A stretch of DNA of 64,000 nucleotides from an uncultured bacterium (GCA_905216095.1 CAJMSQ010000008.1:11775-75774), one strand, 5' to 3'. Numbered from the stretch's first letter, positions 19,101-26,249 are shown. Made by a program: numbers and translations. Notes: generated by a model not told the origin, from the letters alone.

Positions 19101-19230
19101 TGGCGGCCGCAGCGTCTACCTGAGCCATCCCGATGCGGACACCCATATCTTCCGTCTGGAAAAAGGCGTTTACGTCATCGAGACCGTGACGGAAAACAGC
19201 TGCATTGCGACAAAAGTATTGGTCGGGTAG
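13111..19230 (+). CDS. Giant secreted adhesin-like protein with T9SS-type C-terminal domain
   Basis: The protein is 2039 residues. The signal peptide (CLALLLLGISGPVSAA) ends near residue 30. The body is a chain of beta-rich modules of no family I can name. About residues 700-830 look like a jelly-roll (DRFQLLLLNNCMSSNGGDILLDDVAIY). Near 1377 the motif WTGDAGNSDWNNDRNW begins a region typical of large Bacteroidetes surface proteins, and around 1713 NYFLVGNPFVSGMD introduces the C-terminal part. The last ~75 residues (RVRVFDAGGRSVY...LEKGVYVIETV...ATKVLVG) match the type A T9SS sorting domain. It is last in the fimbria operon, the position of mfa5 in Porphyromonas, whose product is a T9SS-exported tip adhesin. 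A tip-adhesin role is inferred by position; no VWA MIDAS motif is obvious. Confidence 0.78.
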   Translation: MMNRLSCYLIRMTGCLALLLLGISGPVSAAPTYPTYSTEANPVYYGIKFTKAGLFLKYRGDEGNSRRVVVSDIFASNSVFFLPDKNQYVATSFTESKKDSCCWAFIDYNTRNSTFLVMTKPMGPDGEVEYLTVTNGRFATTKSQSGASRMKFVAYGNSLQLQRSGQSSYMNQWGASTEGVELGEWTGNGDANNLFVVVNEAGMVPPDYSDLVDLSSSTVAVKHKDSYYFTRIDNDPSLEAAARENGFLSDANPRRVTEHNYQNVNVRDREIYVKPGETVRLLMPNYMGGNDSRSNVYQRWYDYETDGSISGAAINFDGVAKKLIAQRNGIVLGADLSGTACGKWANFYMPEGEKDTYVVACDMSRYSDFTKASVGNGIDTEPTLDARAIYRIRDARIMADSLELLRVQNKWLEDEEIHFPARVNCRLFDQTLPLKLDGRNYYVYQFDEIVHLTPKITLEDPNGLGIELVSTTLADDSHLIRWHYPALNGNSVIGQIRNATDTEEDYVIIKVTIQGKDRKNYNIARYKVCFEASTEPRPISVTLGNRASSRTPEYYRRVAGEPEQQRNYDFAPVSYSAPSGNRQTANSYGLPMPYANISYGFSSILSETKFDGSDTSWGEYAVVKKMKAEWSEAGHRTVFKDISTLYYDWYKENGTDEEKAIYCKEDKEATPGYFAYIDASERPGTIATIPLSKNLCVGSKIYVSAWLGSGAACYKGNVSQGAAGIDTDRAPASISFKLVGYKGEESTTVYSFCPGQISGFWVENVNGTDVYHSPGDDEPGVWKHVAFSLTVRDSYDRFQLLLLNNCMSSNGGDILLDDVAIYTISPVIDMEEIAPVCDGNVQFFKIAAEFESVISSMGRDEALTTEDSDYSKFDCYYCFIDKEMFDKNFLNPDGSRPVYTQEDHARYDEYFSKLVIGDVNAPVGDPTSAFHLFHMSNVYKDREEFSLKKAMTAKEEDCFWEDVVDEQGELERRNVIFTSQLISDRIKANKNYYIIFRPEYVVNGNGVVAHDDYIPPSVFFNMLDDCVVKDEFPLHPSLVTKVDGEIIRSDSISYCTGSVPVIKLTSYGFGESGIIVHEDDKYDWYIGPMEELRDIKVTENGTDYDMVRVLKNFRHYYPDLKSAEGVAPRTEEELFLFTEAMRDKIVELSAPPAGGGEPRLILYHNAINYAIGPEKGEEYRLVAVPCEDEEMSEDNTELFCYEPKEFIILARTDSPEGLTGVPGSRYPAGFGSAPLRVSLSQIAEMTVSGGHTLTIPFRFLHGSNDEVHGFRVGDDPNVYVTETNDSSYPLYVHDDIENEDFLNPIGTFRSLVAEIGDGAQSADNHAVIQFDDSFAPKEGHTYTLRLSYHEVSDNAENSGCGGHFLFDLKIVPDYLVWTGDAGNSDWNNDRNWRRADRTDLLAAGDSYKDYPANADNYPDKDGIPSDRPCFAPLYTSSVIVPAGLDRYPVLTTRYAPATEADLDPDNPQPDTETADIRYDMTADRVDDKGQPSAEYRGVTYYANRCENVHFGPGGQMLNTELLDYGKAWVEYELNFNRWYTLGTPLQDMYSGDWYAPADGARQDTPCFESIVWDAGRYDRFGPAVYQQGWDKTQANVYRLESSTHVNFGPSPWNVAVMADWSNVYNDVAVAYDLNAFSVKVVPLKATHAGPAALFRFPKADTGYSYYTYDKENPEPELTPVPRTASYRLYTDLLKAGRDGSFGQTLRNEAADNNYFLVGNPFVSGMDMNAFFDANTDLERKYYIVADDTQTAYVKDDDSENWVGSDGTLSQPRVAPLQGFFVKKKATASGAANELQVEFNAGMAVLTGGDTPLLVRPKRSGAVARKSVAGLVITARRDGETGSALLVCSPEAADGYVPDEEVELLLDGHLHAGPNRVPAVYTVADGRAMSINRVRGIGCIGIGVAGADCGDVTLGFDGVENLPDEVSLYDAQTGTAVPLRSGMEIEVSGNSAGRYYLMGTSVSPDSDTAAVTVSVTGREVTVKAAAGDRLSRVRVFDAGGRSVYLSHPDADTHIFRLEKGVYVIETVTENSCIATKVLVG

Positions 19231-19280
19231 GGGAAACCGGTGTCGGCATCTTGCTTCCGGTTTTCCTGCCGCCGGCGATT

Positions 19281-19527
19281 TTAACACAATTTGCTTTCGG
19301 GCGGAAAATGTATTATCTTTGCATAGCGAAAGTGCGGGGACGGCGTGAAACCGTCCCTTTTTCGTGCCCGAAGGTCTGTTTCAGGGAGAAACAGTTCCTA
19401 TGACGGGACATTTTAGATGCCTTGTAGTTTTTCGCAGAAGTCATGTAGTCGTTTCCGCCCCTGCATGTAGGAAAAACTACAAGCCATGTACGCCGCGCCA
19501 AAAGTGTAGAAAGGTTAAAAATGTTAA
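19281..19527 (+). repeat. 247-nt repeat family, copy 2
   Basis: The element runs from TTAACA (19281-19286) to TGTTAA (19522-19527), 247 nt. It has TTTG (19290-19293), 20 nt, TATCTTTG (19314-19321), and the hairpin GGGACGG (19337-19343) with CCGTCCC (19351-19357) and T5. It is the closest relative of copy 1, differing by one T in the terminator tract. It begins 50 nt after the adhesin stop, so copies 1 and 2 bracket the fimbria operon in direct orientation. Confidence 0.85.
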
Positions 19528-19713
19528 TGTCCGGTTTTCCTTCACGCCGTTTTCCTCCGCATCGGTCGGCCGCTTATTGCCCCGATATTCCCGGCCGGAT
19601 GATTTCACGTGTACGCATCGCGGGAAATACGCGCGCATGTCCTTCATGAAGATAAGAATGTGAGTTTGGGCAATAAACAGGTTATAAGAATGGGCAATCT
19701 CGTAAATATTTTG

Positions 19714-19721
19714 TAACTTTG
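19714..19721 (+). promoter_or_regulatory. -7 element of the two-gene membrane module
   Basis: TAACTTTG at 19714-19721 is a good -7 box 29 nt before the first ATG. No clear TTTG lies 19-21 nt upstream. Confidence 0.45.
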
Positions 19722-19750
19722 TACTCCTAACACCGATTGGGATACCAATC

Positions 19751-20167
19751 ATGTCATTATTTGAGAGAATGAATAGGATTAATATGATATATGTGCTCTT
19801 TTGGGGTGGAATTTCCTTTATTTCATCCTTTATGGGAGTATTGGACGGAGATTGGAATAAACTTGTCGCGGGTGATTTGCTCCATGATATATTTAATCCG
19901 TTATTCGTTTGGATAATTGCCTTCTTCGGGGAATACTTGTACATAGTTTTCTCCTTGAACAAGAAAACTCAAATATTGGACGAAAGATGGACCAAGGTGT
20001 CGTATGTTCTGGTTGAACTCCTTTTCATCGTTCTTCTGTTGAGCATTCACGTTACCGGTAACTATGGCAGGATGATTTGTGTGGTTGCCTTGTATCTGTG
20101 CATGATGGGATTGAAAACCTCTTCATTATATGCTTTGTGTCCTCGTCAGAAGATAAAATCAATCTGA
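19751..20167 (+). CDS. Small four-helix membrane protein, unknown
   Basis: The protein is 138 residues with four predicted membrane segments at about 10-30, 47-70, 83-101 and 107-127, and short polar loops (DGDWNKL, NKKTQILDERWTK). I do not recognise the family. It has no signal peptide separate from helix 1 and no catalytic motif. Base composition is visibly more A+T-rich than the fimbria genes, suggesting a different history. It is followed after 15 nt by a second membrane-anchored gene on the same strand, and the pair ends at a single terminator, so they form a two-gene unit. Confidence 0.65.
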   Translation: MSLFERMNRINMIYVLFWGGISFISSFMGVLDGDWNKLVAGDLLHDIFNPLFVWIIAFFGEYLYIVFSLNKKTQILDERWTKVSYVLVELLFIVLLLSIHVTGNYGRMICVVALYLCMMGLKTSSLYALCPRQKIKSI

Positions 20168-20182
20168 TAAAATCAAAAGAGT

Positions 20183-20845
20183 ATGGGAAATATGATGCTA
20201 TATATATTTATATCTGCTTTCTTTATTTATTTTGTCATAAAGATTGCTACGGCCAAACGTACGGAAACGATAAATATTGCGTTTGCAGGGGCGTATGACG
20301 GGAACGATGTCGTTGCTGTCATCCCTAAGGATAGGAATAGGACAATCTATACAGAAGGTGAGAATGTTGTCGATTTGTCCGAATATGACAGATTCCTCAT
20401 ATCCGGCCATTCTTTGGAAAGCGTAGGATTGCCTGATGGCGTATTTGTGTATACAAGACCTTTAGGCAATGAAGACGTGCATTCCATTTGTAACCGCTTT
20501 GTCATATTTAAATACGACAATGAGCGATTGTCAAAGGAACATCCCGAAATTACCAATCCCGTGGATGGCTATAAAGCCAGGAAGGCTGTAACCATCATGG
20601 AGAATGGTCTTGCTCGGGAGTCGTTTGAAGAACGAATGACGGGAATACTTTCTTCTGATAAAGACATTAAAGATGTGGATGAATGCCTGAAGCATTTATG
20701 GATGAAGTATGAATTTGCGTCATCGTATTATGCGGCTGAACAAAATCTGATTGTATCAATCACGTATAAAAAAGGAAGATGTAAGGATTATTCTTTCCAT
20801 TCTTCTAAGTTCTTATACGGGGTGGTTAAATATAAATCTGTCTGA
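20183..20845 (+). CDS. Membrane-anchored protein with possible divergent S24/S26 peptidase-like core
   Basis: The protein is 220 residues. An N-terminal helix (MLYIFISAFFIYFVIKIA) anchors it, and the rest appears soluble. No family match is certain. Residues 72-92 read LISGHSLESVGLPDGVFVYTR, which resembles the GxSM...DGDxVxV segment around the serine of LexA/S24 and signal-peptidase domains, with S77 as the would-be nucleophile. K131 or K134 in GYKARKAVTI lie where S24 proteins place the general-base lysine. The second Asp of DGD is Val here, so activity is doubtful. It is paired with the four-helix protein upstream and shares its A+T-rich composition. The peptidase reading is a hypothesis only. 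Confidence 0.55.
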   Translation: MGNMMLYIFISAFFIYFVIKIATAKRTETINIAFAGAYDGNDVVAVIPKDRNRTIYTEGENVVDLSEYDRFLISGHSLESVGLPDGVFVYTRPLGNEDVHSICNRFVIFKYDNERLSKEHPEITNPVDGYKARKAVTIMENGLARESFEERMTGILSSDKDIKDVDECLKHLWMKYEFASSYYAAEQNLIVSITYKKGRCKDYSFHSSKFLYGVVKYKSV

Positions 20846-20867
20846 TAGTAAAAAACAAATATGCCTC

Positions 20868-20906
20868 AATAATAAAAGCCTCATGGACAGTGAGACTTTT
20901 ATTATA
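20868..20906 (+). terminator. Terminator of the two-gene module
   Basis: ATAATAAAAG (20869-20878) pairs with CTTTTATTAT (20896-20905), and CTCA/TGAG extends the stem. The loop is short and the U-rich 3' arm forms the tail. Confidence 0.7.
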
Positions 20907-21076
20907 TGTGATTGGATGTAAAGTTTGCCGTAGCAACGCCTAAAACCGTATGTTTCATTTTGATTAAGCCGAACCGATCGTCAGATTCTTGTGCTTCCGC
21001 GCGTTGCATGCACACGCCCGCGTGCGCGCTCCCGCATGTAAAAAATATTAATGTGTCGAAGAAAATGCCGGATTAT

Positions 21077-21108
21077 TTTGTCTGTTGGCGGGAAATGTAT
21101 TATATTCG
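21077..21108 (+). promoter_or_regulatory. hpf promoter
   Basis: TTTG (21077-21080), a 20-nt spacer and TATATTCG (21101-21108, one mismatch to TAnnTTTG) precede a ~108-nt leader to hpf. About 30 bases upstream, ATGTAAAAAATATTAATGT resembles the right end of the 247-nt repeats. Confidence 0.65.
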
Positions 21109-21221
21109 CCACTACAAGAAATCCGGAGCGGCAAAGGTTGCTTGCGCCGTACCGAAGAAACGCCGCTCTTATTGTTGAACAGCACCCCCTGCGGGGTAAA
21201 ATAAAAAAAGAGGAGGTCAAT

Positions 21222-21521
21222 ATGGATATCAGAATTCAGTCCATTCATTTCGACGCTACCGAAAAGTTGCAAGCGTTCATCGAGAAGAAGGTTGGCAAGA
21301 TTGCCAAGAGTTGCGACAACGCTTCCGGGGCGGAAGTGGTGCTGAAAGTGGTGAAGCCCGAAACCGCACTCAACAAGGAAGTGCAAGTACGTATAGACGT
21401 GCCCGGCGGCAAGCTCCATGCCGAAAAAACTTGCGACACTTTCGAGGAAGCAATCGACCTTTGCGTCGAGGCTTTGCAGCGTCAGGCGGAAAAGTATAAG
21501 GAAAAACTGCGCGCAAAGTGA
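21222..21521 (+). CDS. hpf: Ribosome hibernation-promoting factor, short form
   Basis: The protein is 99 residues starting MDIRIQSIHFDATEKLQAFIEKKVGKI, the beta-alpha opening of the HPF/RaiA fold. It ends after the second helix (FEEAIDLCVEALQRQAEKYKEKLRAK) without the C-terminal dimerisation domain of long HPFs. The product binds the 30S decoding groove in stationary phase and blocks tRNA/mRNA binding. The ATG at 21222 is chosen because an unusually good Shine-Dalgarno for this phylum (AGAGGAGG) lies just before it; an ATG at 21051 lies upstream of the promoter. The gene precedes the tRNA-tuf unit. Confidence 0.93.
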   Translation: MDIRIQSIHFDATEKLQAFIEKKVGKIAKSCDNASGAEVVLKVVKPETALNKEVQVRIDVPGGKLHAEKTCDTFEEAIDLCVEALQRQAEKYKEKLRAK

Positions 21522-21539
21522 AAAAAAACTTTGAAATGT

Positions 21540-21569
21540 TTTGCAGGTAAAAAATATTAAGTAACTTTG
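21540..21569 (+). promoter_or_regulatory. Promoter of the tRNA-tuf operon
   Basis: TTTG (21540-21543) and a perfect TAACTTTG (21562-21569) are separated by 18 nt, at the short end of the normal range. The start should fall near 21575, within the 5' hairpin arm. Confidence 0.6.
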
Positions 21570-21600
21570 CAGCCGTTTCGAGACCTGTTCTCGCGGCTGC
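21569..21600 (+). other. Hairpin at the 5' end of the tRNA operon
   Basis: GCAGCCG (21569-21575) pairs with CGGCTGC (21594-21600), and CGAGA/TCTCG extends the stem inside. It sits at or next to the transcription start. A role in processing or growth-rate control is possible but not shown. Confidence 0.45.
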
Positions 21601-21650
21601 AAAGCTTTCAAGAGCTTCGCCCGTGTCGCGGACGGTACGGCGGAACGGAA

Positions 21651-21733
21651 GGGCAAATACCAGAGTGGCCAAATGGGGCAGACTGTAAATCTGCTGGCTT
21701 ACGCCTTCGGTGGTTCGAATCCATCTTTGCCCA
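21651..21733 (+). tRNA. tRNA-Tyr (GTA)
   Basis: The acceptor arms GGGCAAA (21651-21657) and TTTGCCC (21726-21732) pair fully, and discriminator A is at 21733. The anticodon GTA lies in GACTGTAAATC. The length of 83 nt with a long variable arm is right for a class II tRNA. CCA is not encoded. Confidence 0.95.
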
Positions 21734-21744
21734 CATAAAAGTTT

Positions 21745-21817
21745 GCGGAAATAGCTCAGTTGGTAGAGCACTAGCCTTCCAAGCTGGGGGTCGCGAGTTC
21801 GAGCCTCGTTTTCCGCT
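21745..21817 (+). tRNA. tRNA-Gly (TCC)
   Basis: GCGGAAA pairs with TTTCCGC across a 73-nt cloverleaf. The anticodon loop CCTTCCAAG gives TCC, and GTTCGAGCC is the T-loop. It follows tRNA-Tyr by 11 nt in the same transcript. Confidence 0.95.
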
Positions 21818-21825
21818 CTCTTTTT

Positions 21826-21897
<72 letters not shown>

Positions 21898-21957
21898 CTC
21901 TCTTTTGGAATAGGGATAAACAAACGATAATTCATTCATAAATTTAATAATAAAGCT

Positions 21958-23139
21958 ATGGCTAAAGAAAAATTCGAGCGTACCAAACCGCACGTAAACA
22001 TCGGTACTATCGGTCACGTAGACCACGGTAAGACTACTCTGACCGCTGCCATTACTACCGTGTTGGCAAAGAAGGGTCTCTCCGAGCTCCGCTCTTTCGA
22101 CTCTATCGATAATGCTCCTGAAGAGAAAGAACGTGGTATCACCATCAACACTTCTCACGTAGAGTATGAAACCGCAAAGCGTCACTATGCACACGTAGAC
22201 TGCCCGGGTCACGCCGACTATGTGAAGAACATGGTTACCGGTGCTGCCCAGATGGATGGTGCTATCATCGTTTGTGCCGCAACCGACGGTCCTATGCCTC
22301 AGACCCGTGAGCACATCCTGCTCGCCCGTCAGGTGAACGTTCCCCGCCTCGTTGTGTTCTTGAACAAGTGCGACATGGTTGAAGACGAAGAGATGCTCGA
22401 ACTCGTTGAAATGGAAATGCGCGAGTTGCTCGAATCTTACGACTTCGAAGAGGATACTCCTATCATCCGCGGTTCCGCACTCGGTGCCCTCAATGGCGTT
22501 GAGAAGTGGGAGAACTCCGTAATGGAACTTATGGACGCCTGCGATACTTGGATTCAGGAGCCCGAGCGCGACAAGGATAAGCCGTTCCTGATGCCTGTCG
22601 AGGACGTGTTCTCTATCACCGGTCGTGGTACTGTTGCTACCGGCCGTGTAGAAACCGGTGTCGTTAAGGTAGGTGACGAAGTTCAGATTCTCGGTCTCGG
22701 TGAAGACAAGAAGTCTGTTGTTACCGGTGTGGAAATGTTCCGCAAGTTGCTCGACCAGGGTGAAGCCGGCGATAACGTAGGTCTTCTCCTCCGTGGTATC
22801 GACAAGAACGAAATCAAGCGCGGTATGGTTATCACTCACCCGGGTGTAATCAAACCTCACAAGAAATTCAAGGCTTCCATCTACGTTCTGAAGAAGGAAG
22901 AAGGTGGCCGTCACACTCCGTTCGGTAACAAGTACCGTCCTCAGTTCTACCTCCGCACCATGGACTGCACGGGTGAAATCCACCTCCCCGAAGGAACTGA
23001 AATGGTAATGCCCGGTGACAACGTAGAAATCACTGTTGAGTTGATTTACGCCGTTGCCCTTAACGTAGGTCTCCGTTTCGCTATCCGCGAAGGTGGTCGT
23101 ACGGTAGGTTCCGGTCAGATTACCGAAATCCTCGACTAA
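21958..23139 (+). CDS. tuf: Elongation factor Tu
   Basis: The protein is 393 residues. G1 is [10 protein letters not shown]3 is DCPGHADY, G4 is NKCD and G5 is the GSAL segment, in the usual places. Domains 2 and 3 follow, with [16 protein letters not shown] and the C-terminal [25 protein letters not shown]-Tu delivers aminoacyl-tRNA to the ribosome. Its position after tRNA-Tyr/Gly/Thr and before tRNA-Trp and secE is the classical bacterial arrangement. Codon use is strongly biased, as in other highly expressed genes here. It is followed by a hairpin that may let only part of the transcript continue. Confidence 0.98.
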   Translation: MAKEKFERTKPHVNIGTIGHVDHGKTTLTAAITTVLAKKGLSELRSFDSIDNAPEEKERGITINTSHVEYETAKRHYAHVDCPGHADYVKNMVTGAAQMDGAIIVCAATDGPMPQTREHILLARQVNVPRLVVFLNKCDMVEDEEMLELVEMEMRELLESYDFEEDTPIIRGSALGALNGVEKWENSVMELMDACDTWIQEPERDKDKPFLMPVEDVFSITGRGTVATGRVETGVVKVGDEVQILGLGEDKKSVVTGVEMFRKLLDQGEAGDNVGLLLRGIDKNEIKRGMVITHPGVIKPHKKFKASIYVLKKEEGGRHTPFGNKYRPQFYLRTMDCTGEIHLPEGTEMVMPGDNVEITVELIYAVALNVGLRFAIREGGRTVGSGQITEILD

Positions 23140-23162
23140 TCGGAAAAGGATTGAATATACAA

Positions 23163-23194
23163 TAGGCTCTCGCTGAGAGGCGAGGCCTATTTTT
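23163..23194 (+). terminator. Terminator or attenuator between tuf and tRNA-Trp
   Basis: TAGGC-T-CTCGC and GCGAG-GCCTA form a stem around TGAGAG, followed directly by T5 (23190-23194). The T-tract abuts tRNA-Trp, whose first base is 23195. The hairpin could reduce transcription from tuf into secE, or serve as a processing signal. Confidence 0.65.
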
Positions 23195-23267
23195 ACGGGA
23201 ATAGCTCAGTTGGTAGAGCACTGGTCTCCAAAACCAGGTGTCGGGAGTTCGAGCCTCTCTTTCCGTG
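23195..23267 (+). tRNA. tRNA-Trp (CCA)
   Basis: ACGGGAA pairs with TTTCCGT (one G-U pair) across 73 nt. The anticodon is CCA in GTCTCCAAAA and the T-loop is GTTCGAGCC. secE starts 15 nt after it. Confidence 0.95.
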
Positions 23268-23281
23268 CTAAAACGAATCTT

Positions 23282-23491
23282 ATGTTGAAGAATATAGTCA
23301 CAAATTGCATTTCATATTGCAAGGACTCTTATGAAGAACTGGCTCATAAGACCACATGGCCTACTCGCAAAGAACTGACGCATAGTGCGATTGTCGTTCT
23401 TATTGCTTCCATTGTCATCGCAATTGTCGTCTTTGCCGAGGATAAGGTGTTCCAGACTCTCATGCAATTGATTTACAGCATTAAATTCTAA
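23282..23491 (+). CDS. secE: Protein translocase subunit SecE
   Basis: The protein is 69 residues from the ATG at 23282; upstream codons lie inside tRNA-Trp. The cytoplasmic part EELAHKTTWPTRKELTHSAI is the conserved SecE amphipathic segment with the TWPT motif. It is followed by one membrane helix (VVLIASIVIAIVVFA). The single-helix short form is usual outside the gamma-proteobacteria. SecE clamps SecY in the translocon. nusG starts 5 nt after its stop. Confidence 0.95.
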   Translation: MLKNIVTNCISYCKDSYEELAHKTTWPTRKELTHSAIVVLIASIVIAIVVFAEDKVFQTLMQLIYSIKF

Positions 23492-23496
23492 TCACG

Positions 23497-24039
23497 ATGG
23501 CTGAAGTAGAAATGTCTTGGTATGTACTGCGCGCTGTAAGCGGCAAGGAAGCCAAGGTAAAGGAATATATCGACGCCGAAATCAAGAATGGCAGCCTCGG
23601 CGGCCATGTGGCGGAGGTACTCATTCCTACCGAAAAGGTCCTTCAGGTACGTGGCGGCAAGCGTGTCGTAAAAGAACGCAACTATCTGCCGGGTTACGTG
23701 CTTGTAGAAGCAAGATTGGTCGGGGAAATAGCCCATACGTTGCGTAATACGCCGAACGTGTTGGGCTTCTTGGGCGGATTGGATAATCCGACGCCGCTCC
23801 GTCAAAGCGAGGTGAACAGAATATTAGGCAAGGTAGACGAGATGCAGGAAGAGACTGTGGACGCAGTTATTCCTTTCGAAGTAGGTGAGACGGTGAAAGT
23901 AACCGAAGGTCCGTTCAACGGCTTCTCCGGTGTCATCGAAAAGGTGGACAGCGACAAGAAGAAAGTCACCGTTACGGTGAAAGTCTTCGGTCGCAGCACC
24001 GGTCTCGACTTAGGTTTTATGCAGGTGGTGAAAGAGTAA
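23497..24039 (+). CDS. nusG: Transcription antitermination factor NusG
   Basis: The protein is 180 residues. The NGN domain (SWYVLRAVSGKEAKVKEYI through LPGYVLVEARL) covers about 6-110. The KOW domain starts at VGETVKVTEGPFNGFSGVIEKVD (about 128). NusG binds the RNA polymerase clamp and couples to Rho or ribosomes. It is immediately downstream of secE, and the ribosomal protein genes begin 58 nt later. Confidence 0.97.
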   Translation: MAEVEMSWYVLRAVSGKEAKVKEYIDAEIKNGSLGGHVAEVLIPTEKVLQVRGGKRVVKERNYLPGYVLVEARLVGEIAHTLRNTPNVLGFLGGLDNPTPLRQSEVNRILGKVDEMQEETVDAVIPFEVGETVKVTEGPFNGFSGVIEKVDSDKKKVTVTVKVFGRSTGLDLGFMQVVKE

Positions 24040-24097
24040 AAGTGTTGTTACGAACTCGGAACTCTTTCAATACAATCAAATAATATAATTAGAAACA

Positions 24098-24535
24098 ATG
24101 GCTAAAGAAGTTGCTGGACTAATCAAATTACAGATTAAAGGTGGCGCTGCAAATCCTTCGCCTCCCGTAGGTCCCGCTTTGGGTTCCAAGGGAATCAACA
24201 TCATGGATTTCTGCAAGCAGTTCAATGCCAGAACTCAGGAGAAGGCAGGCAAGGTTCTGCCGGTTGTCATTACCTATTATAATGACAAGTCTTTTTCGTT
24301 TATCGTAAAGACTCCTCCTGTCGCTGTTCAATTGCTGGAGGCAGCCAAGAAAAAGAGCGGTTCCGCTCAGCCTAACCGTAGCAAGATTGCCGAGATTACT
24401 TGGGAACAGGTAAAGGCTATTGCTGAGGATAAGATGCCCGACCTCAATTGCTTCACCCTTGAAGCAGCTATGAAGTTGGTAGCCGGAACTGCCCGCAGTA
24501 TGGGTATCACAATCAAGGGAGACTTCCCGGGTTAA
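24098..24535 (+). CDS. rplK: 50S ribosomal protein L11
   Basis: The protein is 145 residues. [34 protein letters not shown] is the classical proline-rich N-terminal domain that binds thiostrepton and RelA. The rRNA-binding C-domain ends at [12 protein letters not shown]. It is first in the L11-L1-L10-L12 block, with rplA 28 nt downstream. Confidence 0.98.
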   Translation: MAKEVAGLIKLQIKGGAANPSPPVGPALGSKGINIMDFCKQFNARTQEKAGKVLPVVITYYNDKSFSFIVKTPPVAVQLLEAAKKKSGSAQPNRSKIAEITWEQVKAIAEDKMPDLNCFTLEAAMKLVAGTARSMGITIKGDFPG

Positions 24536-24563
24536 TAATTAACTTCAATTTTTGAACTGAACA

Positions 24564-25262
24564 ATGAGTAAACTGACAAAGAATCAGAAGTTGGTCGCTG
24601 ACAAGATTGAAGCAGGGAAAGCTTATACCTTGAAAGAGGCTTCTACTTTGGTAAAGGAAATTACTACTACCAAGTTTGATGCTTCCTTGGATATCGACGT
24701 ACGTCTTGGCGTGGACCCGCGTAAGGCTAACCAGATGGTGCGTGGCGTGGTATCACTGCCCCACGGAACCGGTAAGACCGTTCGCGTGCTTTGCCTTTGT
24801 ACGCCCGATGCTGAAACTGCTGCAAAAGAAGCCGGCGCCGACTATGTAGGTCTCGATGAATATATCGAGAAGATAAAGGGTGGCTGGACCGATATTGATG
24901 TCATCATTACGATGCCTGCAATCATGGGTAAAATCGGTGCTTTGGGTCGTGTGCTCGGTCCCCGCGGACTTATGCCTAACCCCAAGAGCGGTACCGTTAC
25001 CATGGACGTTGCCAAGGCTGTCCGTGAGGTGAAACAAGGTAAGATAGACTTCAAGGTTGATAAGACCGGTATTGTACATGCTTCTATCGGTAAGGTGTCC
25101 TTCACCGCCGAGCAGATTGCCGACAATGCAAAGGAATTCATTTCTACGATTATCAAACTGAAGCCGTCGGCCGCTAAAGGTACGTATATCAAGAGTCTTT
25201 ATCTTTCCTCTACTATGAGCAAGGGAATCAAGATTGACCCCAAGTCCGTTGAAGAAATTTAA
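24564..25262 (+). CDS. rplA: 50S ribosomal protein L1
   Basis: The protein is 232 residues of normal length. The L1 signature is seen in [34 protein letters not shown]1 forms the L1 stalk that guides E-site tRNA release and in many bacteria represses its own operon. rplJ follows 13 nt after its stop. Confidence 0.98.
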   Translation: MSKLTKNQKLVADKIEAGKAYTLKEASTLVKEITTTKFDASLDIDVRLGVDPRKANQMVRGVVSLPHGTGKTVRVLCLCTPDAETAAKEAGADYVGLDEYIEKIKGGWTDIDVIITMPAIMGKIGALGRVLGPRGLMPNPKSGTVTMDVAKAVREVKQGKIDFKVDKTGIVHASIGKVSFTAEQIADNAKEFISTIIKLKPSAAKGTYIKSLYLSSTMSKGIKIDPKSVEEI

Positions 25263-25275
25263 TTGAATTGAAATC

Positions 25276-25794
25276 ATGAGAAAGGAAGATAAAGCCGTCA
25301 TCATCGAGAAACTCGGTGAGACATTGAAAGAATACGCACACTTCTATCTGGTTGATGTGACCGGCATGAATGCCGCCAGCACAAGCGACCTGAGAAGAAA
25401 GTGTTTCGGTGCCGGAATCAAGATGCTCGTGGTTAAGAACACACTCTTGCACAAGGCATTTGAAGCTGCAGACGTGGATTATTCTCCCCTTTATGACTGC
25501 TTGAAAGGAACTACCGCCGTGTTCTTCTGCAATACGGCTAACGTGCCCGCCAAGCTGATTAAGGAGACCGGCAAGAGCGGTATTCCCGCTTTGAAGGCCG
25601 CTTATGCGGAAGAAGGCTTCTACGTAGGCGCTAATCAGTTGGATGCTCTTTGCGCAATCAAGAGCAAGACCGAACTCCTTGCAGAGGTTGTCGCATTGCT
25701 GCAGTCTCCTGCAAAGAATGTCATCTCAGCTCTCCAGTCGGGTGGACAGACCATTCACGGTGTGCTTAAGACTTTGGGCGAACGTCCCGAATAA
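25276..25794 (+). CDS. rplJ: 50S ribosomal protein L10
   Basis: The protein is 172 residues starting [31 protein letters not shown], typical of uL10. The C-terminal helix that carries L7/L12 dimers is at about 135-165 ([20 protein letters not shown]). It sits 53 nt upstream of rplL and has no separate long leader. Confidence 0.97.
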   Translation: MRKEDKAVIIEKLGETLKEYAHFYLVDVTGMNAASTSDLRRKCFGAGIKMLVVKNTLLHKAFEAADVDYSPLYDCLKGTTAVFFCNTANVPAKLIKETGKSGIPALKAAYAEEGFYVGANQLDALCAIKSKTELLAEVVALLQSPAKNVISALQSGGQTIHGVLKTLGERPE

Positions 25795-25847
25795 TCGGAT
25801 ACTCCGAAAATAAAACGAATAAAAACAAAACAAATAAATTTAAGAAA

Positions 25848-26225
25848 ATGGCAGATATCAAAGCTATTGCTGAAGAATTGGTAAATTTGACAGTAAAAGA
25901 AGTAAACGAGTTGGCAACGATCCTGAAGGACGAGTATGGTATTGAACCCGCTGCTGCAGCTGTTGCTGTTGCTGCCGGTCCTGCAGCTGGTGGAGCTGCC
26001 GCCGCTGAAGAGAAGACAGCTTTCGACGTTGTCCTCAAGAGCGCAGGTGCTGCTAAATTGCAGGTTGTAAAGGCTGTTAAGGAAGCTTGCGGCGTTGGTC
26101 TGAAGGAAGCTAAGGACCTCGTTGATGGCGCTCCCAGCAAACTGAAGGAAGGTGTTGCTAAGGAAGAAGCTGAAGCACTGAAGAAGGCTCTCGAAGAGGC
26201 CGGTGCTGAAGTGGAAATCGCCTAA
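25848..26225 (+). CDS. rplL: 50S ribosomal protein L7/L12
   Basis: The protein is 125 residues. The N-terminal dimerisation region is [22 protein letters not shown]. An Ala/Gly-rich hinge lies at about 36-56, and the C-domain carries [26 protein letters not shown] and [13 protein letters not shown], the factor-binding face. It is followed by the hairpin at 26250-26287. Confidence 0.98.
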   Translation: MADIKAIAEELVNLTVKEVNELATILKDEYGIEPAAAAVAVAAGPAAGGAAAAEEKTAFDVVLKSAGAAKLQVVKAVKEACGVGLKEAKDLVDGAPSKLKEGVAKEEAEALKKALEEAGAEVEIA

Positions 26226-26249
26226 ATCCCACTAACCCGATAAGGGTGC

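Noticed and set aside
21051..21221. N-terminal extension of HPF
   Set aside because: The upstream ATG lies before the promoter, and the strong Shine-Dalgarno serves the ATG at 21222.
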